This document shows, piece after piece, positions 9,239-19,172 of a DNA stretch of 23,598 nt (within the stretch, counting starts at the first letter, position 1; every line of letters starts with the position of its first letter). The DNA lies in contig MU603964.1 in NCBI GenBank assembly GCA_025201845.1, forward strand, positions 125,181 through 148,778, written 5' to 3'. Below the pieces are notes generated by a model. The model did no database searches. It was not told where the DNA came from and was given only the letters and a program-made list of their open reading frames with translations. The position numbers and the translations under genes are program-made. The DNA comes from Martensiomyces pterosporus (Eukaryota > Kickxellomycota > Kickxellomycetes > Kickxellales > Kickxellaceae).

Positions 9239-12200
9239 GCTCAATCGATGCCCACTGCCTATAGTCCCGACAAATCCGTATACTACCAAATGCAACAACA
9301 ATACTTCAGCCTAGTAATTTTTTCTTTGCCTTTCACGACACCTCCGCCCTATCTCTGCTTTCTCTCCCTGTATTATTAGCCATACCATAGCCACTCTCCT
9401 TTCTGTTTCTCGCTCTTTCTACTTTTTCTATTCTGCTTAGCTTGCTACAATAACAACCTTGCTATCACACATGCACTCTGTTCAAACTGTAGTTTTTGGT
9501 GCGTGTGTAGTGCGCACACGTGCCATATTTGTACCATATACCACTGACTCTGCCTGTTTACATATAATCCAGGATAACGAGGATATATAGAAGGATGCAT
9601 TGTTCTCTTTCTATCCAGCTGCTTTCTTCTGGCAGCCTGGGTCACTTCCATCAGGCCTCCTTTCGGCACATTCCATTTTGCCCTTCTCCTCTTCAGGCTA
9701 AACAATGTCTTTGTAGACAAAAGGCACTTGGTGTCTAGAGAGAAGCTTTGATGCAGCAGCAACAGCCAAAGCCACTGTGCTTCGAAGAGGATGAAAGAAC
9801 ACGGGTATGCATGAAGGTGATGTGGGCGCTTGATGTTCCATTTCGCACTTCGATGCAGGCCTCGGCACTTAGCATTGGTGTCGCCAATTGGGAAAGGTCG
9901 AACATTCTTCATTTGCAGCACCAAACAGCATCTATACCAGATGGCTGTGTTGGCGTTCTGCTTCCGTTTTCAGCGGCATTCACAAGCACTGCCACGGGTG
10001 CATGTGTAGATTGGAACGGGGGTGGACAGAACTCGGGGCAGCACAAACGGAGTAATTACCAACGACAACAAAACCGGGCAGTGCTGGCCTGGGTGCATGT
10101 TGGCTGTGACTGTCGCTCCATGCCGCTTCGTTTGACAAGAAAACAGCGCCATGGCCATCTCGCAATGCACCGGTATGCTCCCCATATACCAACCCTGTGT
10201 TGTTCAAGCTGCACATAGATTCGCTTGAATGTTTCCTGCACTTCGTTTTCTGCTTATTGAGTTGCAGCGAAAGACACATGGACCAGAAACACCCATGCTG
10301 GAGTACATACAAAGCAAATGCTCCTTCTTATCTTTGCGGCGGTAGATTGTCCTCAGGGCCACAATGCGTAGTTAGTGCAAAAGAGACGCTTCCGAGAGTT
10401 GAGTAAAAGCACTTTGCCTATGCATGAGTGTGAGGTGCATTCCCTGTCGTTGCTCGTGATGTCGCTTGTCGGTTGTTTGGTGTTCTCCGCCCCACACATG
10501 AAAGAAAAAATGGTCGTTGCGGAAAGCAAATCAGGGATTTTAGCGCCCCGTTTCTCCTCCCGCTTCCTGCTGCACCCGATCTCTCTCTCTCTCTCTCTGC
10601 ACCACAGACACATCCCATGGATGTTGGTAGCTTTTGAACTGTCTCCAGACATCTTGGATGTGGCATCCATTTTTAGTCACCTCTTGCCTCCATCCACATG
10701 ACAGCGGCAAGCGAAGCGACACAAATGTACAGCATTGTCTTTGATACACACAAATGCGTTGTGCAATGTGTTCCATTGTGTGCGTGTGGGGGACATCCGA
10801 GTGTAGGCGCTGCAATAGAATGCACAAGCGCAGATCATATGGAGCAGTCAGATCAGCCAGCCTGTTTTCATTTGTTGTGGCCTTGAGAGAGTCAGCACTG
10901 TGGGGAGGTTATAGCAGTGGCAGATGTCAAGGAGCGACCTCGTCTCTGCTGTCAGCCGAGGCAGGGAAGAGGATGAGGCAAGGAGGCGTGTGTCCTCGAG
11001 CTGTAACGTCAGGGCAAAATGGCTACATCCCAGCACGCCATTGCCGTGTATGTCAAATGGAATATGTGCCTTCCGCGATCCTGTTCTAGGTGCTTGGGCG
11101 ATGCTGTGCCCAAGGGGCGCACTGGCTGCCCACCCCGTTCAAGCGTAAGCCCGATCTGAGTGCTTGCTCTGGCGGCAGGCGTGGGGGAATATTGTAAGGG
11201 AGATCTGGGCAAGCAATTCACGTGTATTCTCAAATAATCTCCGCTAAATTAGACCTTAATACGCCGCACCCTGGCAAAAACTCGCGCGCTCGAAGGATTT
11301 GCACAAAGGGCATTCCCAATTTGGCTGTGCCGGCTGTCCAATTGGCGCAAAGAGCAAGCAAGCGCCGCCTTGCTAAAGATATGCACTTGTCCCGCCCAGA
11401 ACACGCACATGTCCACTGCTCTCTTGTGCAGACGTCTGCTTTAGCGGGGGACAGGTGCAAGCGCTTGCCCATATCGCATAGCCGCCTTGTGTGCACTTGT
11501 GCGTGCGTCCTCCTGCTTGGGGGGGGGGAGGCGCGTACATGATCGCCACATCAATTGTTGCTGCTGCCTCTCCGAAGAAGCATGGTGGAGATACGTGTCT
11601 GTGCTGGGAGTGCCTTGGCAAAACCGTTTGCCCGCTGACGGGGGGTGTCTGCACCCATCCACACATGGCGGATCGCCTTTCTCCACAGACGCACCCGCTG
11701 TGGTTGGGTGGCCCTACCGCTGACGCAGTAGATGTGCTAGGTGAGTCCAAGTAAGCAGCAGGCGTCTCGCTGATTGCAGCTTGGCGAGGTTGCTACGTTC
11801 CTGCTGCCCTATGCATGCAAAACGGCAGGAAAATGACCCGAATGGAAGCCGACGCCAGCAAAACACAGCTGCAAGGCTTGTCCACAGCTGGCAAAAACTA
11901 CATCTGGAAGATGACCTTGCCTGCCAGCACAGCATATGCGTAGACACCTGTGTGTGCTGTAACAGGCAGCCTATTCTTGCTGATCTCCTTCGCCTTGTCG
12001 CTGTCGCTTGCCGAAAACTCGCCATGTGACCTGGCCAGGGCTGAGCAGAAAGGCAGAGACACGCAGCGGTTCGTTTGTATCTCGGGGGGAACAATGGGCT
12101 GTGGTTTTCTTTTGCCTGGGCTCCTCTGTGACTCGCTTTCCCAATTGGCTGCGATTTGGCGTGCACGCTGTGCGGAACCCCCGGTAAGCCGGGCAGTTGG

Positions 12201-12319
12201 GCCACAGAGATGTGGGCAAGGACCTTGTGTGCTGCCTTTCTCGTCCAGCGTCGGCTGACAGCGTTCGCGTCAACCGCCTATTAAATGCGTGCTCCGTAGA
12301 GCTGCGAGGAAGGAGAGAA
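9239..12319. other. About 3.1 kb without a recognisable gene
   Basis: Several frames of 60-160 codons are open on both strands, but none has a recognisable domain, a good start or conserved-looking composition, and many begin at non-ATG codons. The region holds a (CT)9 run at 10581-10598 and a run of 10 G at 11519-11528. I saw no tRNA, rRNA or snRNA and no decayed DUF606 copy by eye. It is far longer than the other intergenic spaces here, mostly 80-510 bases. Confidence 0.5.
10581..10598. repeat. (CT)9 microsatellite
   Basis: Nine CT units in an otherwise non-repetitive gene-free stretch. Confidence 0.9.
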
Positions 12320-12327
12320 TATAAAAG
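12320..12327 (+). promoter_or_regulatory. Distal TATA box of the second DUF606 gene
   Basis: TATAAAAG lies 272 bases upstream of the start codon at 12592, identical to the box of copy 1. Confidence 0.5.
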
Positions 12328-12495
12328 CTGGTCCCTGTTCCTAATCGAGCCACACTGCACCTTCCTCCTGTCAAAGAAGCAGCACACCCCACTACCTCCG
12401 CCCACCCTCTCCTCTATCGCTCGCTGTAGGACGGCTATTCATTCAAAGCTGCGTTAGTCCCTCTTCTGCGAGCCGCTACTACCTCTGCTTGACAC

Positions 12496-12503
12496 TATAA
12501 AGG
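12496..12503 (+). promoter_or_regulatory. Proximal TATA box of the second DUF606 gene
   Basis: TATAAAGG lies 96 bases upstream of the start codon, a spacing typical of fungal promoters. With the box at 12320, two transcription starts are possible. Confidence 0.5.
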
Positions 12504-12591
12504 CCCTCTGCTCCCTTGGACGCTCTTCTTGTGCTGGTTGCTTCTTCATTTGGATCCTTCCCCCTTTCAGCATCACCCAAAGTACACTGCA

Positions 12592-13056
12592 ATGAGCGGC
12601 CTCTCGGAAGTCTGGCTCGGAGTCGTCCTCCTCATCATCGGTGGCGTCTGCACTGGCGTCCAGGGCCCCATGAACGGCCGCCTGGCAATTTCGACCTCCG
12701 GCTCTTTCTCGGCTTTCCTCTCCTTCGCGCTGGGCTTCTGGCCCCTCCTGATCTACTTCCTCGCCGACACCAAGGGCGGAAAGACCGTCGACTGGGCTCA
12801 TCAGGCCAAGGCCACTCCCTGGTACGCCTGGCTTGGCGGTGTGTTTGGCGGCATCTTTGTCCTCATTCTCACCCTGGTTATCCATCGCCGCGGTGCTGCT
12901 ATTACTAACGGCGTCATTGTCGTCTCGCAGCTTATTGTCAGTGTGATTATTGACGCGCTGGGCGCTCTGGAGACTACCAAGCGCGAGTGCACGGGGCTCC
13001 GTGGCGGTGGGCTCGCGTGCATGATCGTTGGCATTACTCTGGTTACCCTCTTCTAA
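12592..13056 (+). CDS. DUF606/YdcZ-type small membrane transporter, copy 2
   Basis: This 154-residue protein is close to the usual single-domain DUF606 length. Membrane segments lie at about 7-26, 40-58, 77-98, 102-125 and 138-154. It aligns end to end with copy 1, roughly 40-45% identical by eye, sharing GGVCT..QG..NG, DT.GGK, the TPW/APW before segment 3, and RGAA. Differences are the short N-terminus and a longer charged loop 4 (ETTKRECTGLRGG). The positive-charge bias is weaker than in copy 1, so its topology is less certain. The start is the ATG in CTGCAATGAGC, where homology begins. Both copies face the same way with about 3.35 kb between them, consistent with an old tandem duplication. 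Function is unknown. Confidence 0.85.
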   Translation: MSGLSEVWLGVVLLIIGGVCTGVQGPMNGRLAISTSGSFSAFLSFALGFWPLLIYFLADTKGGKTVDWAHQAKATPWYAWLGGVFGGIFVLILTLVIHRRGAAITNGVIVVSQLIVSVIIDALGALETTKRECTGLRGGGLACMIVGITLVTLF

Positions 13057-13539
13057 GCTCGGTTGTTGCGCTCGCTTTCTGTCTCTGCTTTTCTCTTGGC
13101 AAGGAGAAAAGTAGGCTGGGCTAACCGACAGGGCGTTCTCTCTAATGGCATGGCTAATAATTCTCTCGATTTCCTCCCCTTTTCTATACTAGGCTGAAGT
13201 TTCTGTTTTCCTTTCACTTGCTGTTGTATTGTATACTATTTCTATCACCTTCCTTACGACCACCCCTTTATTTCTAATGTCCGCCTTTTAAACACTTTAC
13301 GTTTGATGACCACACATCAATACGCAAGATGGCCGTGTCTGCTCATTGCCGACATGCTGCATATCGCGTTCTATCCAATACACCATGTGGTTTTGGCGTC
13401 TTTTGTGACGGCTCCAATGTGGCACGTGTGCACAATAAATCAGCGTGCTTGAGTGGAGCAGCACAGCAGCCCTTTCGCGTCTGCTCTCCACCTGTATTTT
13501 ATTTTACTTATTAAACACCAGGTACTAATAATACTCGCA
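13057..13539 (+). other. Intergenic: 3' end of DUF606 copy 2 and ESS2 leader
   Basis: T-rich 3' sequence follows the transporter stop. AATAAA at 13434-13439 may serve it, though it is 378 bases downstream. A TACTAATAATACTC stretch just precedes the ESS2 start. No gene is seen. Confidence 0.4.
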
Positions 13540-14550
13540 ATGGCCAGCGGCAGCGTCAATAAGGCTGCTGCAAAGCGCGGAGGCAGGCTGCTGCCAGCGC
13601 CAGTGAAGAGAGACGCCCCTGTGGAGATACTCGAGGAGGACGAATTCACCACCCGGGTGAGCAGGCTAATCGAGCGCGACTTCTTCCCCACCCTGCGCCA
13701 GCTGCGTGCCGACAACCAGGCCCTGGAAACTGGGTCTGCCTTCATCGCCAACACCGACACAGCGGACGGCAGTGAAGGCTCGAAGGACGCACTGTCGCTA
13801 GACGCATTTCTTAGCACGCACACGAGCGAGGATAATGCAAGCTTTAAGGAGCTGCTTGGCGAGGATAACAGAAGGAGAGACGACAGGTATCGCCGCGCCT
13901 TTGGCGTCGCTGAGAACGAAGAGGGGAGGCAGCCAAAGCTGCTGACACATGGTAGCAGCAGCAGTGGCGTCGTGGGGTCGTGGAAGTACACGCCGAGAAA
14001 TGCCCTGATGTTCGTGCCCGAAGCACTGCCCGGCGGATCGGACTTGGGACAGCAGCGGAATGAGAAGCGGATCGTGCATCGCAATACGCGGATGCCGGAG
14101 GAGCCAGAGATCTCTGACGCCGTGTCGGTTGTCACAGACGGCTCGGTAGCGTCAACTGCGGGGTACGCCACGCCGGTAATCAGGGGATACAAGATGGTTG
14201 ACCCTGACGACGGCGGCACTCCCAGACACGCTGATGCTCAAGGCAAGGGGTTCAGGATCATGCCGACGCCCCGAAGAGAAGTGGTGGGGATGAGGCTGGC
14301 CAGCAAATCAAAAGAATCGGCAGAAAGGCACAAGGCGCAGCAGCGGCTGAGGACCGATGCGATGTCGCCAAGACACACGCCTGTGAGAGGTGCAATGCTG
14401 TCGCCGGCTGCGCGCAGGCTGCTGGAGAGATCGCACAGGCAGGGCGGAAACACACCCAGGTCCCCTTCTGCCTCTGCCTCTGCTTCTGCAACGGGCGACG
14501 CTATGCTACGTGAGTCGTACAACTCGCCGTATGTTTTTCGTCGCCACTAG
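13540..14550 (+). CDS. ESS2: ESS2/Bis1 (DGCR14-like) spliceosome-associated protein
   Basis: This 336-residue nuclear protein belongs to the Ess2/Es2 family (human DGCR14/ESS2, fission yeast Bis1), which associates with the spliceosome, probably with C-complex components. Family motifs in order are LEEDEFTTRVSRLIERDFFP (31-50), FLSTHTSEDNASF (90-102), WKYTPRNALMF (148-158), HRNTRMP (180-186) and LSPAARRLL (287-295). The C-terminal part is shorter and less conserved than in animals; human ESS2 is about 476 residues. A Ser-Ala repeat at 310-317 is coded by a TCTGCC-type hexamer repeat. The start is the ATG in CGCAATGGCC. Homology begins soon after it, and there is no in-frame ATG further upstream. 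No intron is needed. Confidence 0.9.
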   Translation: MASGSVNKAAAKRGGRLLPAPVKRDAPVEILEEDEFTTRVSRLIERDFFPTLRQLRADNQALETGSAFIANTDTADGSEGSKDALSLDAFLSTHTSEDNASFKELLGEDNRRRDDRYRRAFGVAENEEGRQPKLLTHGSSSSGVVGSWKYTPRNALMFVPEALPGGSDLGQQRNEKRIVHRNTRMPEEPEISDAVSVVTDGSVASTAGYATPVIRGYKMVDPDDGGTPRHADAQGKGFRIMPTPRREVVGMRLASKSKESAERHKAQQRLRTDAMSPRHTPVRGAMLSPAARRLLERSHRQGGNTPRSPSASASASATGDAMLRESYNSPYVFRRH

Positions 14551-14898
14551 GTTTTGTCTTCACACTGCCATGTAATATACACTCGGGTCTTGGTTTCATC
14601 GCTGGTGTAAGGCGGGCGCTAATCCAGGCAACCCTTTTTTTTTTGGCCGACCACGGGACCACCGTTAGCCCCGGTCGGAGCAACCACTGAGCGCGTGCCA
14701 ATTGAGCGGGTGCGGTCAATTAGCGCAGATAAAGGCGCTGGGCAGAATAAGCACATGCCAGCAGTTCCGTGTTTGCCTCTCTCCTTTGTTATCAACTATC
14801 GCACTACTTTCGCCTGTATTCTATTTTGTAGCCTCTTGTGTTATTGCACCTCCCGCTTCTTTCGTGGTTCAAAATTCGTATTTTTTTAAAAAAAAAAA
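14551..14898 (+). other. ESS2-PEX1 intergenic region with T10 and T7/A12 tracts
   Basis: A run of 10 T lies at 14635-14644. A block of 7 T (14881-14887) is followed by 12 A (14888-14899), whose last A is the first base of the PEX1 start codon. CAGATAAAGG near 14727 could be a GATA site. No gene is seen. Confidence 0.6.
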
Positions 14899-17800
14899 AT
14901 GTCGCAGAGCTTGGTCGTTGCATTCAGCCCCCTCCACTCGTGCTTGGTCAGCCTGCCTGCACGGTGGGCATCGGCTCTATCGGCGCAGCCAGCGAGCAAG
15001 GTAAAGCAGGGCTTTGCTCCGCATGGACTCTGCAACTACAGCAGGAATGCTGTCCATATGCTCTGTCTGTTGCTTTCTTACTAATCCGCTTCGTCATGGC
15101 CGTTGCGCGCTTGCCTGTGCTTAGGGGTGCATGGTGTTCAAGCTCACCTGGGGCAGTGGCAAGGAGCAGTCTGCCTACGTAGCCTGGTCAGGCGGGATCT
15201 CTCGATCCGAGCAGCGCGACAGATCAGGCTCCTTGAGCCCCCACGTCATTGAGATCGACGGCACCTTTGGCAGCCAGCTAGGGCTCTCGGAGGGCACCCA
15301 GGTGTCTGTGGAATTCGTGCCCCAGGTGGCTACGTGCACGGCAGCCGAGGTTGTGCCCGCGCACTTCGATGACTGGGAGATTCTGGAGCTGAATGCTGGT
15401 GCGGTTGAGGACCGCTTATTGCAGCAGGCCAGGGTGGTCGCCGTGGACCAGCCCATTGTGTTCTGGCTCAATTCGTCGACCTCTGTGTGTCTGAACACCA
15501 CAGGCATTGTGCCAAAGGCGCTGGTGTGTTTGCTGGATAATGACACGGAGGTCGTGGTCGCTCCTAAAGTGAGGAGCCAGGCCAATGGAGCCGGATCCGC
15601 AAATATGCTAGGTGGCGAGGAGGAAGAGGAGACGGGGAGACAGAGGAGGATTTTCTGCTTGAGAGTAGCGGCTGACGCTGGCGTCGAGGCCGGTGCTGCG
15701 TATGTTAATTCAAAGTCGGCGCTTGTTGAAACGCTGGGACTGTCCGCCGGCAGAGGTGGCCAGAGAATCGTACGCGTTGGGCCGGTCACCAGCGGGAGAA
15801 ATGCCGAGGCCGCTGGCGATGAGGATGGAAAAAGTGGCTCTGGCGCGGATTCAGTGGCGCCGTGGATTGCGCAGCTGGCTACCTCGGACGATGTCCAGCC
15901 GGGCGTGCTCCTGGTCGCGCCACTCTCCCTCCGAGCTGCCTCGCTGTCAGCTGGGCAGCTGGTTCGCGTGGAAGGAGCGCAGCAGGCGGTCTCGCCGCAT
16001 GCTATTTCGCTGATGAGCGACAAGCCTGCGGTGAGCTCCGAGGACATCAGACAGGCGCTACAGAAATTGCTGGGCGAGCGACCAAGCCTCGTTGTCAATG
16101 TGGGCACGGCGATGCCCGAGTCTGCCGAATCAAACGCCAAATCGCTAGCCAGAATCGTCTCATTTGTCGGCACCTCTGGTGCTAGCAAGGCGCAAGATCA
16201 GGCTCAGGAAGCGTATTCTGCTAGCGAGTCACCCGAGGTACCGCTGCTGATCACCAGGAGCTTGCTCGAATCCCTGGACATCACCTGCAGCATGGCGCCG
16301 TACACTCTCGATTCTGACAGCAGCAACATTGGCGACGAGACAATTCCCAATTCGACGAGCGGTCAGCTGGCTGGCATCGACTCTTTCCTCAAGGACGCGT
16401 GGCAGCACCTTGACAGCGCGCTGATGACCCGCGGCCGAGGCATAGCCAGCGGCAGCGGCGGCATCCTGATATGCGGGCGCCGCGGGTCAGGCAAGACGAG
16501 CATAGCCAGGCACCTGGTGCACCACGCCGAGACACAGCAGCGCGACCGCCTCGTGTACTGCAGATACGTCGAGTGCACCAAATTGGCAATGGACCCGCGG
16601 ACAGCCAAAACCAAGGAGATGCTGCAGTCGATCGCCCACGACGTATTGACCAACCAGCCGTCCCTTCTGGTCCTCGACGACATCGACGGTCTGCTGCCTG
16701 CAGAGAACGAGCAGGCCGATTCGAAGCGCGTCAGGCAGCTGGTCGATGCGCTTGTGAGCCTGCTGGATGTCCGTGACGGACGTGCTACAACTGTGGTTGC
16801 TACAGCTGCAGGGAGAGCGCAGGTGCATGGCGGGCTGTTTACTGCGGGTCTGTTCCATGATGTGCTGGAAATACCGGCCCCTGGAAAGGCAGAGAGAGAG
16901 CTGATTCTGGCGGCCATTGCGCAGGGGAGTGCCACGCCGGCGGATGTGGCGGATGTCAATTTCTCGATCCTGTCGTACCTGACCGAGGGATTCATGCCGG
17001 CGGACCTGCATGGGCTGTACGAGCGAGCTGTGCATGAGGCGACGATGCGCGTGCTCGAGCAAGCGGCAGATGCCAGCGACAGCGATGACGCGGTGCTGGT
17101 TCGGCATGAGGACCTGGTGCGCGCACACTCCGGATACAAGCCCCTGTCGATGCGCGGCGTCAAGCTGCAGGCCTCGCAGACCAGGTGGGCCGATATCGGC
17201 GGGCTGGACGACACACGCAGGCAGCTGCGTGAGACACTCGAGCTGCCAACCAAGTACGCAGCCATCTTCGCCACCAGCCCGCTGCGCTTGCGCTCCGGCG
17301 TGCTTTTGTACGGGTACCCCGGATGTGGCAAAACACTCCTGGCGTCGGCGATCGCGCGCGAGTGCGGGCTCAACTTCATATCCACAAAGGGCCCCGAGCT
17401 CCTGTCCAAGTACATTGGGTCGTCGGAGCAGTCTGTCCGCGACCTGTTCAAGCGAGCGGTGGCAGCTGCCCCCTGTGTCCTGTTCTTTGATGAGTTTGAC
17501 TCCATCGCCCCCCGGCGTGGCCACGACAACACCGGAGTGACGGATAGGGTGGTCAACCAGTTTCTCACCGAAATGGATGGCGCCGAGGGACTCAAGGGCG
17601 TGTACGTGCTGGCGGCAACCAGCAGACCCGACCTCATTGACCCGGCGCTTCTGCGGCCTGGCCGGCTGGACAAGGCGTTCCTGTGCGGAATGCCGGATGA
17701 AGCGGACCGCGCGGATGTGCTGAGAAAACAGGCGTCGAAGCTGGAGGTCTCGCCGGGTGTGGACTGGAACGAGATTGCAAGGAGGACGGAGAGCTACACG

Positions 17801-18286
17801 GGTGCGGATCTGCAGGCCCTGGTGTATAATGCGTTCCTGGAGTCTGTGCACGAGCTGACCGACAAGCGCAAGGCTCGGGTGGATGGCGCGGACAACGAGG
17901 AGGAGGATGGGGCGCCAAAGCATGCAGAGTTTGCTGTAATCGGCGCAGATGCCTCGCCTGCTGCTCCCTCCGTTGTGGCAGCGGCAGCCAAGCCCCTGTC
18001 GGCTGTCGAGCGCACGCAGATGGCAGAGCGCCTCTACCGCCTCCTCAACCAGGAGCAGGGGCAGCATGCATCCTCGCTGGATCGCAGTGGCGGCGGCGGG
18101 GATGATCTCGCGTCGCTGACCCCCGTTGTATCGATGGACCACTTTGAGGCTGCATTCAAGGTCACGCAGCCGTCGCTGGGCGAGCAGGACCGCAGGAAGT
18201 TCGAGGCGATCTACCGCGAGTTTGTGGACGATAAGAAAGGCGACGGGCCGCGGAAGCCCGTTGAGCAGCGAGCCACGCTTGCGTAG
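14899..18286 (+). CDS. PEX1: Peroxin-1, AAA+ ATPase of peroxisomal import
   Basis: Pex1 pairs with Pex6 to pull ubiquitinated Pex5 out of the peroxisomal membrane. The exons are 14899-15000 and 15125-18286, giving 1,087 residues (yeast 1,043, human 1,283). The first exon codes 34 residues with VVAFSPLHSCLVSLP, the family's N-terminal strand. It joins GCMVFKLTWGSGKEQSAYVA in phase 0, and DWEILELNAGAVEDRLLQQ continues the N domain. D1 has Walker A GRRGSGKT (K491) and Walker B LVLDDID (D552, D553; no Glu). D2 has YGYPGCGKT (K770), FFDEFD (D823, E824), and TSRPDLIDPALLRPGRLD as second region of homology. D2 is therefore the complete ATPase site, as expected for Pex1. Starting at the internal ATG 15131 would remove the N-terminal strand, so the two-exon model is preferred. 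Confidence 0.93.
15001..15124 (+). other. PEX1 intron 1 (124 nt)
   Basis: The donor is GTAAAG at 15001 and the acceptor is GCTTAG ending at 15124. The branch site is TACTAAT at 15079-15085, 39 nt before the acceptor. Phase 0. Splicing restores the conserved Pex1 N-terminus. Confidence 0.8.
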
Positions 18287-18309
18287 ACAGATACCGCGCA
18301 TTCGCCAGC

Positions 18310-18315
18310 AATAAA
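18310..18315 (+). terminator. PEX1 poly(A) signal
   Basis: AATAAA lies 24 bases after the PEX1 stop codon. Confidence 0.6.
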
Positions 18316-18322
18316 CGAAATT

Positions 18323-18328
18323 TTTATT
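18323..18328 (-). terminator. TIM13 poly(A) signal
   Basis: On the minus strand this reads AATAAA, about 45 bases after the TIM13 stop. With 18310-18315 it forms a back-to-back pair in an 86-base gap. Confidence 0.6.
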
Positions 18329-18372
18329 TTGCAACTCGCAGAGAAATACAGCTAGTCTATCTAATGCTCTGC

Positions 18373-18663
18373 TCAGTGGGCGCCCTCCTTCTGGATCCTC
18401 GCTACGTAAGCGCGCGACACAGCGTCCCAGCTGGCCAGGTACTTGTCCATGCACCGCGAAATGCACCCCTCGTCGGAGCTGCTGAGGGAGGCACCGGGGT
18501 TCGTGACGCACATCTTGAAGCAGTGCTTGTTGATGTTGTTGATAAGCTCCTGTGCATTGGCCATGGCCAGCTCCTTCCGAACCTGGTTCTTCACCTCCTC
18601 CTTCTTTGCTGACAGGTCGCCGCTGCCCGAGAGATTCAGGTTGAAGTTGCCGAGGCCGCTCAT
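18373..18663 (-). CDS. TIM13: Mitochondrial intermembrane-space chaperone Tim13
   Basis: A 96-residue small Tim protein. With Tim8 it forms a hexamer in the intermembrane space that carries hydrophobic inner-membrane precursors such as Tim23. The twin CX3C motif is C48-C52 (CFKMC) and C67-C71 (CISRC), which form two disulphides after Mia40 import. ELAMANAQELINNINKHCF and CMDKYLASWDAVSRAY match the Tim13 pattern better than Tim8, Tim9 or Tim10. Length is typical and there is no intron. It is convergent with PEX1 and divergent from the hydrolase gene. Confidence 0.93.
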   Translation of the reverse strand: MSGLGNFNLNLSGSGDLSAKKEEVKNQVRKELAMANAQELINNINKHCFKMCVTNPGASLSSSDEGCISRCMDKYLASWDAVSRAYVARIQKEGAH

Positions 18664-19172
18664 GATGACAAAACCGCTGCTGCCTGTGCAATGTACAATC
18701 AGGGGGAAAAGATGGAAATGGAGGGAAAGGTGAGAAGCAAGGGCGAGAGGGGCGTCTTCAATTTGCAGTTTTGCCCCTCTTCTGCCAGATGCATTCCAGT
18801 AAGCTCTGTCTGCGTTCTGGAGATATTAGCAGGCGTGGAGATCAGGCCGATATTAGATCAACACGTGCCCTTTTCGCCTTTTCGCTCCTGGCGCACAGCC
18901 GCTCGCAGGCAGCATGGCCGCTCGCAGTCAGCATGGCGCCGACGCAATGTCCGCAGTACGCGATCCGCACATGCAGTTTTGCTCTCTTGTTTATATTCTC
19001 TGTGGCGTTTTTGTCCTCCTGCCACACCCGCCTTCATCTCTCTCTCTACTTCATTAATTATCGCACTCTGCCATCTGCCACGCAGCCCAGCTTACGTCCT
19101 CAGCCAGCTCCAACCTCTTTCGCCCCTATTGCGGATTTTTCTTTTCTTTTCCTTTCTCAAGGTACATCCGTC
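18664..19172. other. Divergent promoter region, TIM13 / hydrolase
   Basis: About 510 bases. The frame of the hydrolase stays open upstream, but its content looks like leader: a C/T-rich block at 19080-19160 just before the ATG. No separate gene is seen. Confidence 0.45.

Noticed and set aside
9748..10218. 156-codon open frame in the gene-free region
   Set aside because: It starts at a non-ATG codon, has no recognisable domain, and there is an equally open, equally meaningless frame on the other strand.
13523..13548. Possible 5' intron end in ESS2 (TACTAAT followed by CAATGGCCAG)
   Set aside because: The branch-to-acceptor distance would be too short, the ATG at 13540 would be lost, and the encoded protein already aligns well from 13540.
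16487..18691. Very long minus-strand open frame opposite PEX1 and through TIM13
   Set aside because: Its composition is low-complexity and shadow-like, and it overlaps two recognised genes, one of them in the same direction in another frame.
18771..19172. N-terminal extension of the hydrolase (134 extra codons in frame)
   Set aside because: It starts without a good ATG context, is rich in leader-like pyrimidine tracts, and the membrane anchor and conserved part begin at ATG 19173.
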